Assembly: GCA_905182525.1 (NCBI GenBank)
Contig: CAJJBV010000001.1
Coordinates: forward strand, 62,001-126,000
Direction of reading: 5' to 3'
Source: Cryomorphaceae bacterium
GTDB taxonomy: Bacteria > Bacteroidota > Bacteroidia > Flavobacteriales_D > Parvicellaceae
Length of the DNA: 64,000 nt
The notes below the pieces were generated by a model. The model was not told the origin of the DNA. It saw only the letters and a list, made by a program, of their open reading frames with translations, and made no database searches. This document shows, piece by piece, positions 28,645-39,254 of this stretch. How positions within the stretch are numbered: position 1 is the first letter of the stretch; every line of letters starts with the position of its first letter. A program made the translations under genes and the position numbers.

Positions 28645-31272
28645 ATGGGAATTTCAAAAACTTACGATTCTTCAGTTTCTGAAGACAAATGGTACCAAAA
28701 ATGGCTTGACGAAGGTTTATTTAATTCTAAACCTGATAATAGAGAATCTTACACTATTGTCATTCCTCCTCCCAATGTTACAGGGGTTTTACACATGGGG
28801 CATATGCTTAACAATACAATCCAAGATGTTTTAGTTAGAAGAGCCAGAATGTTTGGTAAAAATGCTTGTTGGGTTCCTGGTACTGATCATGCATCAATTG
28901 CTACAGAAGCTAAAGTTGTTCAAAAACTTAGATCAGAAGGTATTAAAAAAGGAGATTTATCAAGAGAAGAATTCTTAGAACATGCTTGGGATTGGACTAA
29001 TAAACATGGCGGTGTAATATTAAATCAACTAAAAAAATTAGGAGCTTCTTGTGACTGGGAACGAACTAATTTTACTATGAATGATGAATATTACAAAAGC
29101 GTTATAAATGTCTTTTGTGATCTTCATCAAAAGGGGCTTATATATAGAGGTGAAAGAATGATTAATTGGGATCCTCAGGCAAAAACTGCTTTAAGTGATG
29201 AGGAAGTTTTTTATAAAGAAGTGAATTCAAAATTATACTATGTTAGGTATAAAGTTGAAGACTCTGATGATGAGTGGGTTAATGTTGCTACAACAAGGCC
29301 TGAAACTATACTTGGTGATACTGCCATTTGTATAAATCCAAATGATAAAAGATATTTAAACTTAAAAGGAAAAAATGTTATTGTTCCTCTTTTAGGAAGG
29401 TCTATTCCAATTATTTTTGACGAATATGTCGATATGGAATTTGGAACTGGTTGTTTAAAAATTACACCAGCTCATGACCCTAATGATTATGAACTTGGTA
29501 AAAAACATGATTTAAAAGTCATTAATATTTTAGATTCGTCTGGTAAACTAAATAGTAATGCCAAATTATATATTGGTAAGGATAGGTTTGAAGTAAGAAA
29601 GTCAATTGCTGAAGAACTAGAAAACACAGGATATTTAATTAAAATTGAGGATCACATTAATAAAATTGGTTATTCTGAAAGAACAGATGCAATTATTGAA
29701 CCAAGATTATCTCTTCAGTGGTTTTGTTCAATGAAAGACTTAAGCATTCCTGCGTTAGAAAATGTAATGAATGATACTATACAATTTCATCCATCTAAGT
29801 TTAAAAATACTTATCGACATTGGGTTGAAAACATTAGAGATTGGTGTATTTCTAGACAATTATGGTGGGGACACCAAATACCAGCTTATTTTTACGGCGA
29901 AGGAAATAAAGATTTCATTGTTGCTCCAAACAAAGAAGAAGCTTTACAAAAACTTAATTCTAAATCTGACAAAAAGTATTCTTTAGAAGATCTAACTCAG
30001 GATGAAGATGTTATGGACACTTGGTTTTCATCATGGATTTGGCCTATTGCTGTTTTTAATGGATTCTCTAATGATAAAAAAGAATTAGAATATTATTATC
30101 CTACTAACGACTTAGTTACCGCTCCAGAAATAATGTTTTTCTGGGTTGCTAGAATGATTATTTCTGGATATGAATATGTTGGAAAACCTCCATTTAAAAA
30201 TGTTTATTTCACTGGTATTGTAAGGGATCAACTTGGTAGGAAAATGTCTAAATCCTTGGGGAATAGCCCAGACCCGTTAGAATTAATTAAAAAATTTGGT
30301 GCAGATGGAGTTAGGGTAGGGATGCTACTTTCATCACCTGCGGGAAATGATTTATTATTCGATAGAAATCTTTGTGAACAGGGCAGAAACTTCACCAATA
30401 AATTATGGAATTCATTTAGATTAATTCAATCTTGGACTATAAATGAGGATTTAAAACAAGAAGAATCTTCTTTAATTGCATTAAAATGGATAGAATCTAA
30501 AGTTTCGCAAAATATTTTAAAAATTAACAGTTCCTATGATCAATTTAGAATTTCAGAAGCTTTGATGCTTACTTATAAAACTATTTGGGATGATTACTGT
30601 TCTTGGTTTCTTGAAATGATTAAACCGGCATACCTACAACCAATTGACAGAAAAACTTATGATTCTATAGTATTGGTTTTAGAAAAAATTCTCAAACTAG
30701 TTCATCCATTTACCCCTTTTATTGCTGAGGAGATTTGGCAACAATTAAAACCAAGAAACAATACTTATATAGTAAATGCTCAATGGCCAGAAAATGACTC
30801 TTTAGACTCATTAATTTTAGATGATTTTCGAAATTTCAAAGAAATAGTAATTGGGTTAAGAAACCTGAGAAAGCAAAATAATATTTCTAATAAAGTTATT
30901 CTTGACCTTAAGGTGAAGATAAATACTTCTTGGTCCAAAACATTTGATTCTCAATTAATTAAAATCTGTAATTTGTCAAATATTGAATTTATAGATGACT
31001 CAATTTCTGGATCATATTCATTTGTAGTTAATAACAATGAGTTTTTCGTTCCTTTTACAGATTCTATTGATACTGAAAATGAAATTTCTAAAATTCAAGC
31101 AGAAATTATAAAAAAGAAAGGCTTTTTGGAAACCGTAATGAAAAAACTAAACAATTCAAGTTTTTCAGATAATGCACCTAAGAATGTAGTAGAGCTAGAA
31201 ATCAAGAAAAAAAATGACGCTGAAAAACAAATTAAAATTTTGGAGGATAGAATTACAAATTTATCATCTTAA
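28645..31272 (+). CDS. valS: Valyl-tRNA synthetase
   Basis: A class I aminoacyl-tRNA synthetase of 875 residues, the normal length for Bacteroidota ValS. The HIGH motif is PPNVTGVLHMGHMLN, the KMSKS motif is GRKMSKSLGNSPDP, and the editing domain has TTRPETILGDTAI and FGTGCLKITPAHDPNDYELG. The C-terminal coiled coil (EISKIQAEIIKKKGFLE onward) that holds tRNA is present. The glycosyltransferase, ettA, cyclophilin and hydrolase genes follow in the same direction with short gaps. Confidence 0.98.
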   Translation: MGISKTYDSSVSEDKWYQKWLDEGLFNSKPDNRESYTIVIPPPNVTGVLHMGHMLNNTIQDVLVRRARMFGKNACWVPGTDHASIATEAKVVQKLRSEGIKKGDLSREEFLEHAWDWTNKHGGVILNQLKKLGASCDWERTNFTMNDEYYKSVINVFCDLHQKGLIYRGERMINWDPQAKTALSDEEVFYKEVNSKLYYVRYKVEDSDDEWVNVATTRPETILGDTAICINPNDKRYLNLKGKNVIVPLLGRSIPIIFDEYVDMEFGTGCLKITPAHDPNDYELGKKHDLKVINILDSSGKLNSNAKLYIGKDRFEVRKSIAEELENTGYLIKIEDHINKIGYSERTDAIIEPRLSLQWFCSMKDLSIPALENVMNDTIQFHPSKFKNTYRHWVENIRDWCISRQLWWGHQIPAYFYGEGNKDFIVAPNKEEALQKLNSKSDKKYSLEDLTQDEDVMDTWFSSWIWPIAVFNGFSNDKKELEYYYPTNDLVTAPEIMFFWVARMIISGYEYVGKPPFKNVYFTGIVRDQLGRKMSKSLGNSPDPLELIKKFGADGVRVGMLLSSPAGNDLLFDRNLCEQGRNFTNKLWNSFRLIQSWTINEDLKQEESSLIALKWIESKVSQNILKINSSYDQFRISEALMLTYKTIWDDYCSWFLEMIKPAYLQPIDRKTYDSIVLVLEKILKLVHPFTPFIAEEIWQQLKPRNNTYIVNAQWPENDSLDSLILDDFRNFKEIVIGLRNLRKQNNISNKVILDLKVKINTSWSKTFDSQLIKICNLSNIEFIDDSISGSYSFVVNNNEFFVPFTDSIDTENEISKIQAEIIKKKGFLETVMKKLNNSSFSDNAPKNVVELEIKKKNDAEKQIKILEDRITNLSS

Positions 31273-31287
31273 AAATTATTTCTAAGC

Positions 31288-32412
31288 ATGAAAAATGTAT
31301 TATTTCTATCTTCATGGTATCCTAGTAGAGTTCATAATACTTTAGGTAATTTTGTAAGGTATCATGCTTTAGCTTCCTCCAAATACAACTCTATCAATGT
31401 TCTTTATATAGTAGCTGATGATAAAGTAAAAAATTATGAAATAGATTATTTTAAGGATCATGAAATAGCAACTACTATTGTTTATTTCAAAAGAGGAATT
31501 TTCAAGTATTTAAATTATTTGATAGCTTTTATAAAAGGTTTTAATTTTTTAACCAAAAAAAAATCAATAAAATTTGATATTGTTCATATGAACATAATGC
31601 ATCCAGGCATTTGGCAAGCATTATTTTTAAAATGGAGATTCAAAATCCCATTTATCGTTTCTGAAAATTGGCATGGATTTCAGGATCTGTCGAAGTTTAA
31701 ATTAAGTTTATTAGAATTGAAACTAATAGAGCTAGGCTTTAAATTTTCTTCAGCAATTTGCCCTGTTTCTCAGCAATTAAAAATTAGTATGTTAAATGCT
31801 AATTATAAAGCTAATTATAAAATAATCCCCAATGTTGTTGATACAAATAAATTCAAAATTGGAATTTCAAAAATCACCAATAAACATTTCACTTTTCTTC
31901 ATGTGTCTACACTTGATGATTCAATAAAAAATGTGTCAGGAATTATTAATGCTTTTGAGAAATTAACTCATAAGAATATAACTCTTAAAATTATAGGAGA
32001 TGGATCTACAAATTGGATTTTAGATAAAATCAAAAATTTAAAAACTAGTAATACTGTTTTAGTAGAAAATGAGAAAAATCATCATGAAATTGCCTCGGAA
32101 ATGCAAAAAGCCAACGTTTTTGTTTTATTTAGCAATATCGAAAATCTTCCACTTGTACTAATAGAGTCAATTTCTTGTGGAACACCTTTTATAGCAACTA
32201 AAGTTGGAGGTATTCCAGAGATGTTTCATAAGGATTTGGGTAGGCTGGTTGATTCTGGAAATATTGATCAATTAGTTGAGGAAATGAATTTCATGATAGA
32301 AAACACTAATTATTTTGATTCTGAAGAAATTAGATCTTATGCGTTAAATAATTATTCAGATAAAGTAGTTGGTAAACAATTTAATGATTTATATATTGAG
32401 GCTTGCTCATAA
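31288..32412 (+). CDS. Family 4 glycosyltransferase
   Basis: A 374-residue GT-B enzyme. FLSSWYPSRVHNTLGNFVRYHA is the donor-side loop of this family, VSENWHGFQDLS lies at the domain border, and ENLPLVLIESISCGTPFIATKVGGIPEM carries the E-x7-E sugar-nucleotide motif. The acceptor is unknown; a role in lipopolysaccharide or capsule is inferred. It sits 15 bases after valS and 18 bases before ettA. Confidence 0.87.
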   Translation: MKNVLFLSSWYPSRVHNTLGNFVRYHALASSKYNSINVLYIVADDKVKNYEIDYFKDHEIATTIVYFKRGIFKYLNYLIAFIKGFNFLTKKKSIKFDIVHMNIMHPGIWQALFLKWRFKIPFIVSENWHGFQDLSKFKLSLLELKLIELGFKFSSAICPVSQQLKISMLNANYKANYKIIPNVVDTNKFKIGISKITNKHFTFLHVSTLDDSIKNVSGIINAFEKLTHKNITLKIIGDGSTNWILDKIKNLKTSNTVLVENEKNHHEIASEMQKANVFVLFSNIENLPLVLIESISCGTPFIATKVGGIPEMFHKDLGRLVDSGNIDQLVEEMNFMIENTNYFDSEEIRSYALNNYSDKVVGKQFNDLYIEACS

Positions 32413-32430
32413 TTTCACAAATTAAAAAAT

Positions 32431-34118
32431 ATGTCAGACGATAAAAAGATAATTTTTTCAATGAATAAAGTTGGAAAACAAACACCCGAAGGAAAACAAA
32501 TTATAAAAAATATTCATCTGTCATTTTTTTATGGTGCTAAAATTGGAATACTTGGGTTAAATGGCGCTGGTAAATCTACAGTTATGAAAATTATTGCTGG
32601 ATTGGATAAGAATTTTCAGGGAGATGTTGTTTTTTCTGAAGGTTATACTGTGGGTTACTTAGCACAAGAGCCCATATTGGATGAAACTAAAACTGTTAGA
32701 GAAATTGTTCAAGAAGGTGCTCAAGAAACAGTTGATTTATTAAAAAAATACGACGATATTAATAATCAGTTCATGGATGAAGAAATCATCAATGATGCAG
32801 ATAAAATGAATGCACTTATTAAACTTCAAGGAAAAGTTCAAGAACAAATTGACCAATTAGATGCTTGGGACCTAGATTCAAAATTGGAGTTGGCTATGGA
32901 TGCTTTGAGAACTCCCGAGGGTGAATCATCAGTTAAAAATCTATCAGGTGGTGAAAGAAGAAGAATTGCGCTATGTAGATTACTATTGCAACAACCTGAT
33001 ATTCTATTATTAGACGAACCAACCAATCACTTAGATGCTGAGTCAGTCCATTGGTTAGAACAACATCTTCAATCTTATAAAGGAACTGTAATTGCAGTAA
33101 CTCACGATAGATATTTTTTAGATAATGTAGCGGGTTGGATTTTGGAACTCGATAGAGGAGAGGGAATACCATTTAAGGGAAACTACAGTTCATGGCTTGA
33201 ACAAAAATCAAAAAGACTTGCCCAAGAAGAAAAAACGGAGAGTAAAAGAAAAAAAGCATTAGAAAGAGAATTAGAATGGGTTAGACAAGGTCAAAAAGGA
33301 AGACAATCTAAAGGTAAAGCAAGACTTAACAATTATGAGAATTTAATGAGTCAGTCTTTAAAAGAAAAAGAAGTTAATATTGAAATTCCTATTCCCAATG
33401 GACCAAGATTAGGTAAAGAAGTAATTGAAGCTATTAAAGTTTCTAAAGGATATGACAATAAAATTCTCTATGAAGATTTAAACTTTAAATTACCTCCAGC
33501 AGGAATAGTCGGTATTATTGGACCTAACGGAGCTGGTAAAACAACTTTGTTTAAAATGATTATGAAGGAAGAGAATTGTGATTTAGGAGAATTTAAAGTT
33601 GGTGAAACAGTAAAATTGGATATGTTGATCAGAGACATAAAACAATTGACGAAAACAAAACAGTATATGAAGTTATAAGCGATGGAAATGAAATTTTAGA
33701 AATTGGTGGTCAAACTATTAATTCTAGAGCATATGTATCTAAGTTCAATTTCTCAGGATCCGATCAACAAAAAAAAGTAGGAGTACTTTCTGGAGGTGAA
33801 AGAAATAGACTTCACTTAGCAATGACATTAAAGACTGAAGCTAACGTGCTTTTATTAGATGAACCTACCAATGATATTGATGTAAACACATTAAGAGCTC
33901 TAGAAGAGGGTATTGAAAGCTTTGCCGGTTGTGCAGTAGTAATTTCTCATGACAGATGGTTTCTAGACCGAATATGTACTCATATACTAGCTTTTGAAGG
34001 AAATTCTAGTATCTACTATTTTGAAGGTGGATATTCTGAGTACGAAGAAAATAGAAAAAAGAGATTGGGAAATGATGTTGTTCCCTCAAGAATAAAATAT
34101 AAAAAATTAACTAGATAA
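32431..34118 (+). CDS. ettA: ABC-F translation factor EttA, one frameshift
   Basis: Two ABC domains without membrane parts, as in the energy-dependent translational throttle that gates the ribosome E-site. The first frame stops at 33678. Adding one base at about 33618 (TTGGA to TTGGGA) restores GYVDQ and joins it to the frame that ends at 34118, giving about 562 residues, the usual length. First domain: GLNGAGKST (about 43-51) and [12 protein letters not shown]. Then comes the P-site tRNA-interaction linker ([21 protein letters not shown]). Second domain: [23 protein letters not shown] and [12 protein letters not shown]. Both halves are fully conserved, so a sequence error is more likely than a dead gene. 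Confidence 0.93.
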
Positions 34119-34123
34119 AAATT

Positions 34124-34561
34124 ATGAAAAAAGCAATAATTGATACAACTAAAGGAAAAATGAGTGTTGAATTTTATGAAAAAGATGCTCCGAATACAGT
34201 TAAAAATTTCATTGACTTAATTGAAAAAGGATTTTATAATGGAATTACATTCCACAGAGTACTTCCTGATTTTGTAGTTCAAGGTGGATGTCCTGAGGGT
34301 ACAGGTGTAGGAGGTCCAGGATACAGTATAGATTGTGAATTGGATGGAGAAAATCAATATCACGATAAAGGAGTTTTGTCAATGGCTCACGCTGGAAGAA
34401 ATACAGGTGGATCTCAATTTTTTATATGTCACAGTAGAAATAATACTTCGCATTTAGACAGAAACCATACATGTTTTGGTAAAGTTATTGAGGGTTTAGA
34501 TGTAATTGACTTAATTACAGAAGGTGACATTATAAACTCTATGACCATTTCTGATAGTTAA
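34124..34561 (+). CDS. Peptidyl-prolyl cis-trans isomerase, cyclophilin type
   Basis: A compact 145-residue cyclophilin without signal peptide, so probably cytoplasmic. [41 protein letters not shown] and [20 protein letters not shown] give the catalytic Arg, Phe and Gln residues of the active site. It follows ettA by 5 bases and precedes the hydrolase gene by 1 base. Confidence 0.94.
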   Translation: MKKAIIDTTKGKMSVEFYEKDAPNTVKNFIDLIEKGFYNGITFHRVLPDFVVQGGCPEGTGVGGPGYSIDCELDGENQYHDKGVLSMAHAGRNTGGSQFFICHSRNNTSHLDRNHTCFGKVIEGLDVIDLITEGDIINSMTISDS

Positions 34562-34562
34562 A

Positions 34563-35396
34563 TTGAATAATAAAGAAACTTTTGTAATTGAACCTGAAAA
34601 TATAGATGAATTACCTATTTCAGGTGACATTAAATATAATTGCAACTACAAGAATTTAGTTATATTTTGTCATGGATATAAAGGCTTTAAAGATTGGGGA
34701 TGTTGGAATATTGTTTCTGATTTGTTTTATTCTAAAGAATTAAATTTTCTAAAGTTTAACTTCTCTCATAATGGATTAACTTTAAGTAAACAAACTAAAT
34801 TTACTGATTTAGAGTCATTTAGTAAAAATAATTACTCTATTGAAGTTAATGATTTAAGTAGAGTGATTAATTATATTAATTCTAATAAACTAAATATAAA
34901 TTATGAGAATATCTATATAATTGGTCACAGTCGAGGTTCTGGGATAGCTTGTTTATCAACTCAATATCATTCCAATATAACTAAATTAGTGTCATGGGCT
35001 GGAGTAGCCAGTTTTAAGGAGAGATTTCCTAGTGATAAAGAACTAAAAGAATGGAGAGAAAATGGTACTAGATATATTTTTAATTCCAGAACTGAACAAA
35101 AAATGCCGCACCTATACGAGTTTTATACCGACTTTATAAATAATGAAGAAAAACTGACCATTAAAACTGCATTATTAAATTTTAAAGGTGATTTTCTTTC
35201 TTGTTATGGTTTATTAGATCAAGTTATTCCAAATAGAAATGCATTTGATATGGCTAAATGGGCTACTAAATCTAGTACTTTTGGTATTAGAACAAATCAT
35301 ACTTTTGGTTCAAAACACCCTTGGAATGAAAAACAACTTCCTATTCATTTGAAAGAAATATGTTTAAAAACAATAGATTTTTTAAAATCTGATTAA
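34563..35396 (+). CDS. Alpha/beta hydrolase
   Basis: A 277-residue protein without signal peptide. IFCHGYKGFKDWGCWN is the oxyanion loop of the alpha/beta hydrolase fold and IIGHSRGSGIAC carries the nucleophile elbow with Ser at about residue 123. A later GLLDQVIPNRNAF should hold the acid and HTFGSKHPW the histidine. The substrate is unknown. The TTG start at 34563 lies one base after the cyclophilin stop. The gene meets glpF with a 4-base tail-to-tail overlap once the glpF frameshift is repaired. Confidence 0.78.
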   Translation: MNNKETFVIEPENIDELPISGDIKYNCNYKNLVIFCHGYKGFKDWGCWNIVSDLFYSKELNFLKFNFSHNGLTLSKQTKFTDLESFSKNNYSIEVNDLSRVINYINSNKLNINYENIYIIGHSRGSGIACLSTQYHSNITKLVSWAGVASFKERFPSDKELKEWRENGTRYIFNSRTEQKMPHLYEFYTDFINNEEKLTIKTALLNFKGDFLSCYGLLDQVIPNRNAFDMAKWATKSSTFGIRTNHTFGSKHPWNEKQLPIHLKEICLKTIDFLKSD

Positions 35397-36135
35397 GAAA
35401 TTAAATGATAAATTAATCCTGCAATAGTCCCACCTGTAAATGGAGCTAATACTGGTATCCAACTATATTTCCAGTCAGGATTTTTATTTTTTCTTGGTAA
35501 AAATGAGTAAACAATTCGGGGCCAAAATCTCTTGCTGGATTTATTGCATAACCTGTAGTTCCACCTAAAGTCATTCCAATAACAATTACTAAGAGTCCAA
35601 CAGGAAGAGCTTCCAAAGATCCTATTCCAAAATTATCAATAGGTGAATTATTTAAATCTATGTTTGGATTTACTATGAATAGTACTCCAAATACTAGTAT
35701 AAATGTTCCAAATGCTTCCGAAAAAAAATTGTTTTTAAAATTTCTAATTGCAGGTGAAGTACAAAATGTGCTACGAACTGTATCTTCATCTTCTGTTGCT
35801 CTGTAATGATCAATATAAATCAAATAACATATCCAACTACCAAACATTGCTCCAAGAAGTTGACTTATAATATAACCAGGAACAAAACCCCAAGAGAATT
35901 TTCCTGCAAATGCCAATCCTATTGTAACTGCAGGGTTTATGTGAGCGCCACTAGATTTTGATGTGATATAAACAGCAACAAAAACAGCTAATCCCCAAGC
36001 TAATGTGATTAATAGTAATTTTGTTTGTCCACTTCCGTAAGTCTTTTTTAAATTAACATTAGCAACAACCCCGTTTCCAAGAAGCAAAAGTATTGCTGTT
36101 CCAATAAATTCAGATAAATAGGGATGAATTTCCAT
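35393..36135 (-). CDS. glpF: Glycerol uptake facilitator GlpF, one frameshift near the C-terminus
   Basis: A six-helix major intrinsic protein. The two half-helix motifs are HINPAVT and INPARDFGP; the Asp after NPAR favours a glycerol facilitator over a water channel. The first frame ends at 35446, but the next frame continues with LPRKNKNPDWKYSWIPVLAP to a stop at 35393. Adding one T to the T-run (35499-35503 on the plus strand) gives about 247 residues with the normal last helix. It lies 9 bases after glpK, so the two form a glycerol uptake and phosphorylation operon. No glycerol-3-phosphate dehydrogenase gene is in the window. Confidence 0.92.
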
Positions 36136-36144
36136 TATTTAAAA

Positions 36145-37617
36145 TTAATATAAAATATCCATTCTTTCTTTCCATTTAGATAAGATATTATCGTTTTTAG
36201 AATTATCTGGAATAAATTCTTTGTCTTTCTTCCATATATTTTTCAAATCATCTATAGAATCCCAATATCCAGATGCTAATCCAGCTAAAAATGCTACTCC
36301 TAAGGCTGTAGATTCTGAAAAACTAGATCTAACAACTTTAGTTTTAAGTAAATTCGATTGTATTTGCATTAATAAATCATTATTACTACCGCCTCCATCT
36401 ACTTTTAAACTTGTAAATTTTGTATTTGCATCCTTTTCCATACAAATTATGATTTCATAAGTTCTAATTGCTATTGCTTCCAAGGCTGCTCTTGCAATAT
36501 GACCTTTTTTGGTTCCTCTATTTATTCCTAAGATAGATCCAGATGCATCTGGATTCCAATGTGGTGCTCCAAGCCCTGACAATCCAGAAATAAATGTTAT
36601 TCCCCCGCTATTTTCAACAGTTAATGCCAAGGATTCAATTTCTGATGCATTTGAAATTATTCCTAATTCATCTCTTAGCCATTGAACCAAAGCTCCTCCG
36701 GTAAAAACACTTCCTTCTATAGCATAAAATGTCTTATCATCTAATTGATAAGCAATAGTTGAAAGCATTTTATGTTTAGATTTTACCACTTTTTCCCCAG
36801 TATTCATCATACAAAAACAACCAGTACCGTAAGTATTTTTCACATCTCCAGGTTCAATACACATTTGTCCAAACAAAGATGCTTGCTGATCTCCAGCAAT
36901 ACCAGAAATAGGTATAGAAAAACCTAAAATATCTTTAGAAGTTAGACCTACATTTTCAGAACAAGAAACAACTTTAGGTAAAATATTTTCTGGAATTTCT
37001 AAATAATCAATTAATTCTTTATCCCAATTAAGATTATGAATATTAAAAAGTAGTGTTCTACTAGCATTAGTTACATCTGTAACATGAACTTCACCTTTAG
37101 TTAGTTTCCATATTAACCAGGTGTCAATAGTTCCAAATGCTAAATTATTATTAGCAGCAAGTTTCTTAATTTCTGGATTGCTATCTAATATCCATTTAAT
37201 TTTTGTGCCAGAAAAGTAGGGGTCCAGTAGTAACCCTGTTTTATCTTGGAAAGTCTTTTCAAGGTTTTTACTTTTTAAATCATTACATATTTCTGCTGTT
37301 CTTCTGTCTTGCCATACAATGGCATTGTAAACTGGAACTCCAGTTTTTTTATTCCATAAGACAGTAGTTTCCCTTTGATTTGTAACCCCAATGGAATGAA
37401 TCATTTTTGGACTAATTTTGGTTTTCTCTAAAACATCTTTTATAACCCTTAACTGAGTTTCCCAAATTTGATTTGGATCATGTTCAACCCAGCCCTTTTT
37501 TGGGAAAATTTGAGGAAATTCTTTCTGAGACAAACCTTTAACAATACCTTTTTTGTCAATTATAAGAGCTCTTGAACTTGTTGTACCTGCATCTATAGAA
37601 AGTATGTATTTCTCCAT
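36145..37617 (-). CDS. glpK: Glycerol kinase
   Basis: Phosphorylates glycerol to glycerol 3-phosphate. The 490-residue FGGY-family kinase has SIDAGTTSSRALIID at the N-terminus, GVTNQRETTVLWNKKTG, GIAGDQQASLFGQMC, GSVFTGGALVQWLRDEL and the C-terminal VDGGGSNNDLLMQIQ. It is the first gene of a glpK-glpF pair. The 122 bases upstream, shared with pyrR, are very AT-rich and contain no hairpin I can call. Confidence 0.97.
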   Translation of the reverse strand: MEKYILSIDAGTTSSRALIIDKKGIVKGLSQKEFPQIFPKKGWVEHDPNQIWETQLRVIKDVLEKTKISPKMIHSIGVTNQRETTVLWNKKTGVPVYNAIVWQDRRTAEICNDLKSKNLEKTFQDKTGLLLDPYFSGTKIKWILDSNPEIKKLAANNNLAFGTIDTWLIWKLTKGEVHVTDVTNASRTLLFNIHNLNWDKELIDYLEIPENILPKVVSCSENVGLTSKDILGFSIPISGIAGDQQASLFGQMCIEPGDVKNTYGTGCFCMMNTGEKVVKSKHKMLSTIAYQLDDKTFYAIEGSVFTGGALVQWLRDELGIISNASEIESLALTVENSGGITFISGLSGLGAPHWNPDASGSILGINRGTKKGHIARAALEAIAIRTYEIIICMEKDANTKFTSLKVDGGGSNNDLLMQIQSNLLKTKVVRSSFSESTALGVAFLAGLASGYWDSIDDLKNIWKKDKEFIPDNSKNDNILSKWKERMDILY

Positions 37618-37739
37618 GAGAATTAATTGTGTAAGATTGATAATAATTAATTGAATAATGCATTAATTATTTTAAAATTAGAAAGATTTTTGGATACAAT
37701 GTGAATTTATTTCTAAATAGGTTATATATTTACCTTTTA

Positions 37740-38285
37740 ATGAAATCTACTGAGATTCTAAATAGCCTGCAAGTATCTCTAACCATCAACAGGCTTTGCT
37801 CCCAACTCATAGAAAATCACAAAGATTTTTCTAATTCCACATTAATTGGTTTACAACCTAATGGTATATTTTTAGCAAACAGAATAAAAAACTGTTTAGA
37901 AAAATCAATAAATAAAAAAGTTTTAACTGGCTCCTTAGATATTACTTTTTTTAGAGATGATTTTGGCAGAAAAGAAAAACCTTTAATACCTAGCGTTACT
38001 AACATAGATTTCTCTATTGAAAACAAAAAAGTAATATTAATTGACGATGTGTTTTTTACAGGCAGAACTGTGCGTTCTGGACTTGATGCTATTATGACTT
38101 TTGGAAGACCACTATCGGTTGAGTTTTTAACTTTAATTGAAAGAAGATTTGTTCAGAGTCTACCAATAAGAGCAGATTACATCGGCAAATCAGTTGATAC
38201 TATTAAAGAAGAAAAAGTATCTGTTCTTTGGGAAGAAGAAAATGGAAAAGATCAAATATTATTGCATTCACCTATTGAAATATGA
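37740..38285 (+). CDS. pyrR: Bifunctional pyrimidine operon regulator / uracil phosphoribosyltransferase PyrR
   Basis: A type I phosphoribosyltransferase fold: the PRPP-binding loop is VILIDDVFFTGRTVRSGLDA, and the flexible loop DITFFRDDFGRKEKPLIP follows the PyrR pattern. PyrR homologues in other phyla regulate pyr transcripts through RNA binding. I chose ATG 37740 (181 residues, normal length) over the GTG at 37701. The ATGA overlap with pyrB suggests coupling. No clear PyrR-binding attenuator is visible in the leader, so regulation by this route is not supported here. Confidence 0.9.
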   Translation: MKSTEILNSLQVSLTINRLCSQLIENHKDFSNSTLIGLQPNGIFLANRIKNCLEKSINKKVLTGSLDITFFRDDFGRKEKPLIPSVTNIDFSIENKKVILIDDVFFTGRTVRSGLDAIMTFGRPLSVEFLTLIERRFVQSLPIRADYIGKSVDTIKEEKVSVLWEEENGKDQILLHSPIEI

Positions 38286-39214
38286 AAGAACTAAGTGTTT
38301 TAAACTTACTTGGAATAAATGAATTAACTAAATCTGATATTGATTTAATATTTAAAACTGCTGATAGTTTTAAAGAAGTAATAAATAGACAAATTAAAAA
38401 AGTTCCCACCCTTAGAGATATTACCATAGCAAATTTATTTTTTGAAAATAGTACAAGAACAAAACTTTCCTTTGAGCTTGCTCAAAAAAGACTTTCAGCA
38501 GATATTGTAAATTTTTCAGCTTCAAATTCTTCACTGACAAAAGGGGAATCTTTAATTGATACTGCTAATAATATACTTTCAATGAAAGTTGATATGATAG
38601 TTATGAGACATCCTCATTCAGGAGCAGCAAAATTTTTATCTGAAAAAACAAATACTGTTATAATCAATGCAGGTGATGGTACCCATGAACACCCAACACA
38701 AGCATTGTTAGACAGTTATTCAATTAAAGAAAAGCTAGGGGGAGTAAAAGGTAAAAAAGTCGTTTTGGTAGGGGATATCAAACACTCTAGAGTTGCTTTG
38801 TCTAATATATTTGCACTTAAAAAGTTAGGAGCTAAAGTAATGGTTTGTGGACCTACTACTTTAATACCTAAGTACATTAAGCATTTGGGAGTTGAAGTTG
38901 AGCATGATTTAAAAAAGGCTATTAAATGGTGCGATGTAGCAAATATGTTAAGAATACAATTGGAAAGACAAGATATTCAATATTTCCCATCAATAAGAGA
39001 ATATACTCATCAATTCCAATTGAATAAAGAAATATTAGAAATTACAAAAAAACCAATTACTATACTACATCCTGGTCCAATTAACAGAGGAGTTGAAATA
39101 ACTTCAGAAATTGCAGATTCCGAGCATTCAATAATTTTAAATCAAGTTGAAAACGGTGTAGCTATTAGAATGGCAATCATTTATCTTTTAGCTGGTTCTA
39201 TAAATCGCAGCTAG
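38282..39214 (+). CDS. pyrB: Aspartate carbamoyltransferase catalytic chain
   Basis: Catalyses the first committed step of pyrimidine synthesis. The 310-residue protein has the carbamoyl phosphate motif STRTKLSFE, MRHPHSGAA, HPTQALLDSYSI and the aspartate-domain HPGPINRGVEI. Length and pattern match the catalytic chain; no regulatory chain gene (pyrI) follows. It overlaps pyrR by 4 bases. Confidence 0.96.
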   Translation: MKELSVLNLLGINELTKSDIDLIFKTADSFKEVINRQIKKVPTLRDITIANLFFENSTRTKLSFELAQKRLSADIVNFSASNSSLTKGESLIDTANNILSMKVDMIVMRHPHSGAAKFLSEKTNTVIINAGDGTHEHPTQALLDSYSIKEKLGGVKGKKVVLVGDIKHSRVALSNIFALKKLGAKVMVCGPTTLIPKYIKHLGVEVEHDLKKAIKWCDVANMLRIQLERQDIQYFPSIREYTHQFQLNKEILEITKKPITILHPGPINRGVEITSEIADSEHSIILNQVENGVAIRMAIIYLLAGSINRS

Positions 39215-39230
39215 AATTGAAGAATTATGC

Positions 39231-39238
39231 TATTTTTG
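39231..39238 (+). promoter_or_regulatory. Candidate -7 promoter box for the STAS gene
   Basis: TATTTTTG matches TAnnTTTG and lies 16 bases before the TTG start of the STAS gene. A TTG at 39217-39219 is closer than the usual -33 spacing, so support is limited. Confidence 0.35.
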
Positions 39239-39254
39239 TTAAAACAATAAAAAT

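Noticed and set aside
33600-33680. Programmed ribosomal frameshift in ettA
   Set aside because: No slippery heptamer or downstream hairpin at the junction; the missing base and intact flanks suit a sequence error better.
37618-37739. PyrR-binding attenuator before pyrR
   Set aside because: Only AT-rich palindromic stretches are present; no anti-terminator and terminator pair can be drawn by eye.
37701-37739. GTG start for PyrR
   Set aside because: It adds 13 residues not seen in the usual PyrR length; the ATG at 37740 gives the normal 181 residues.
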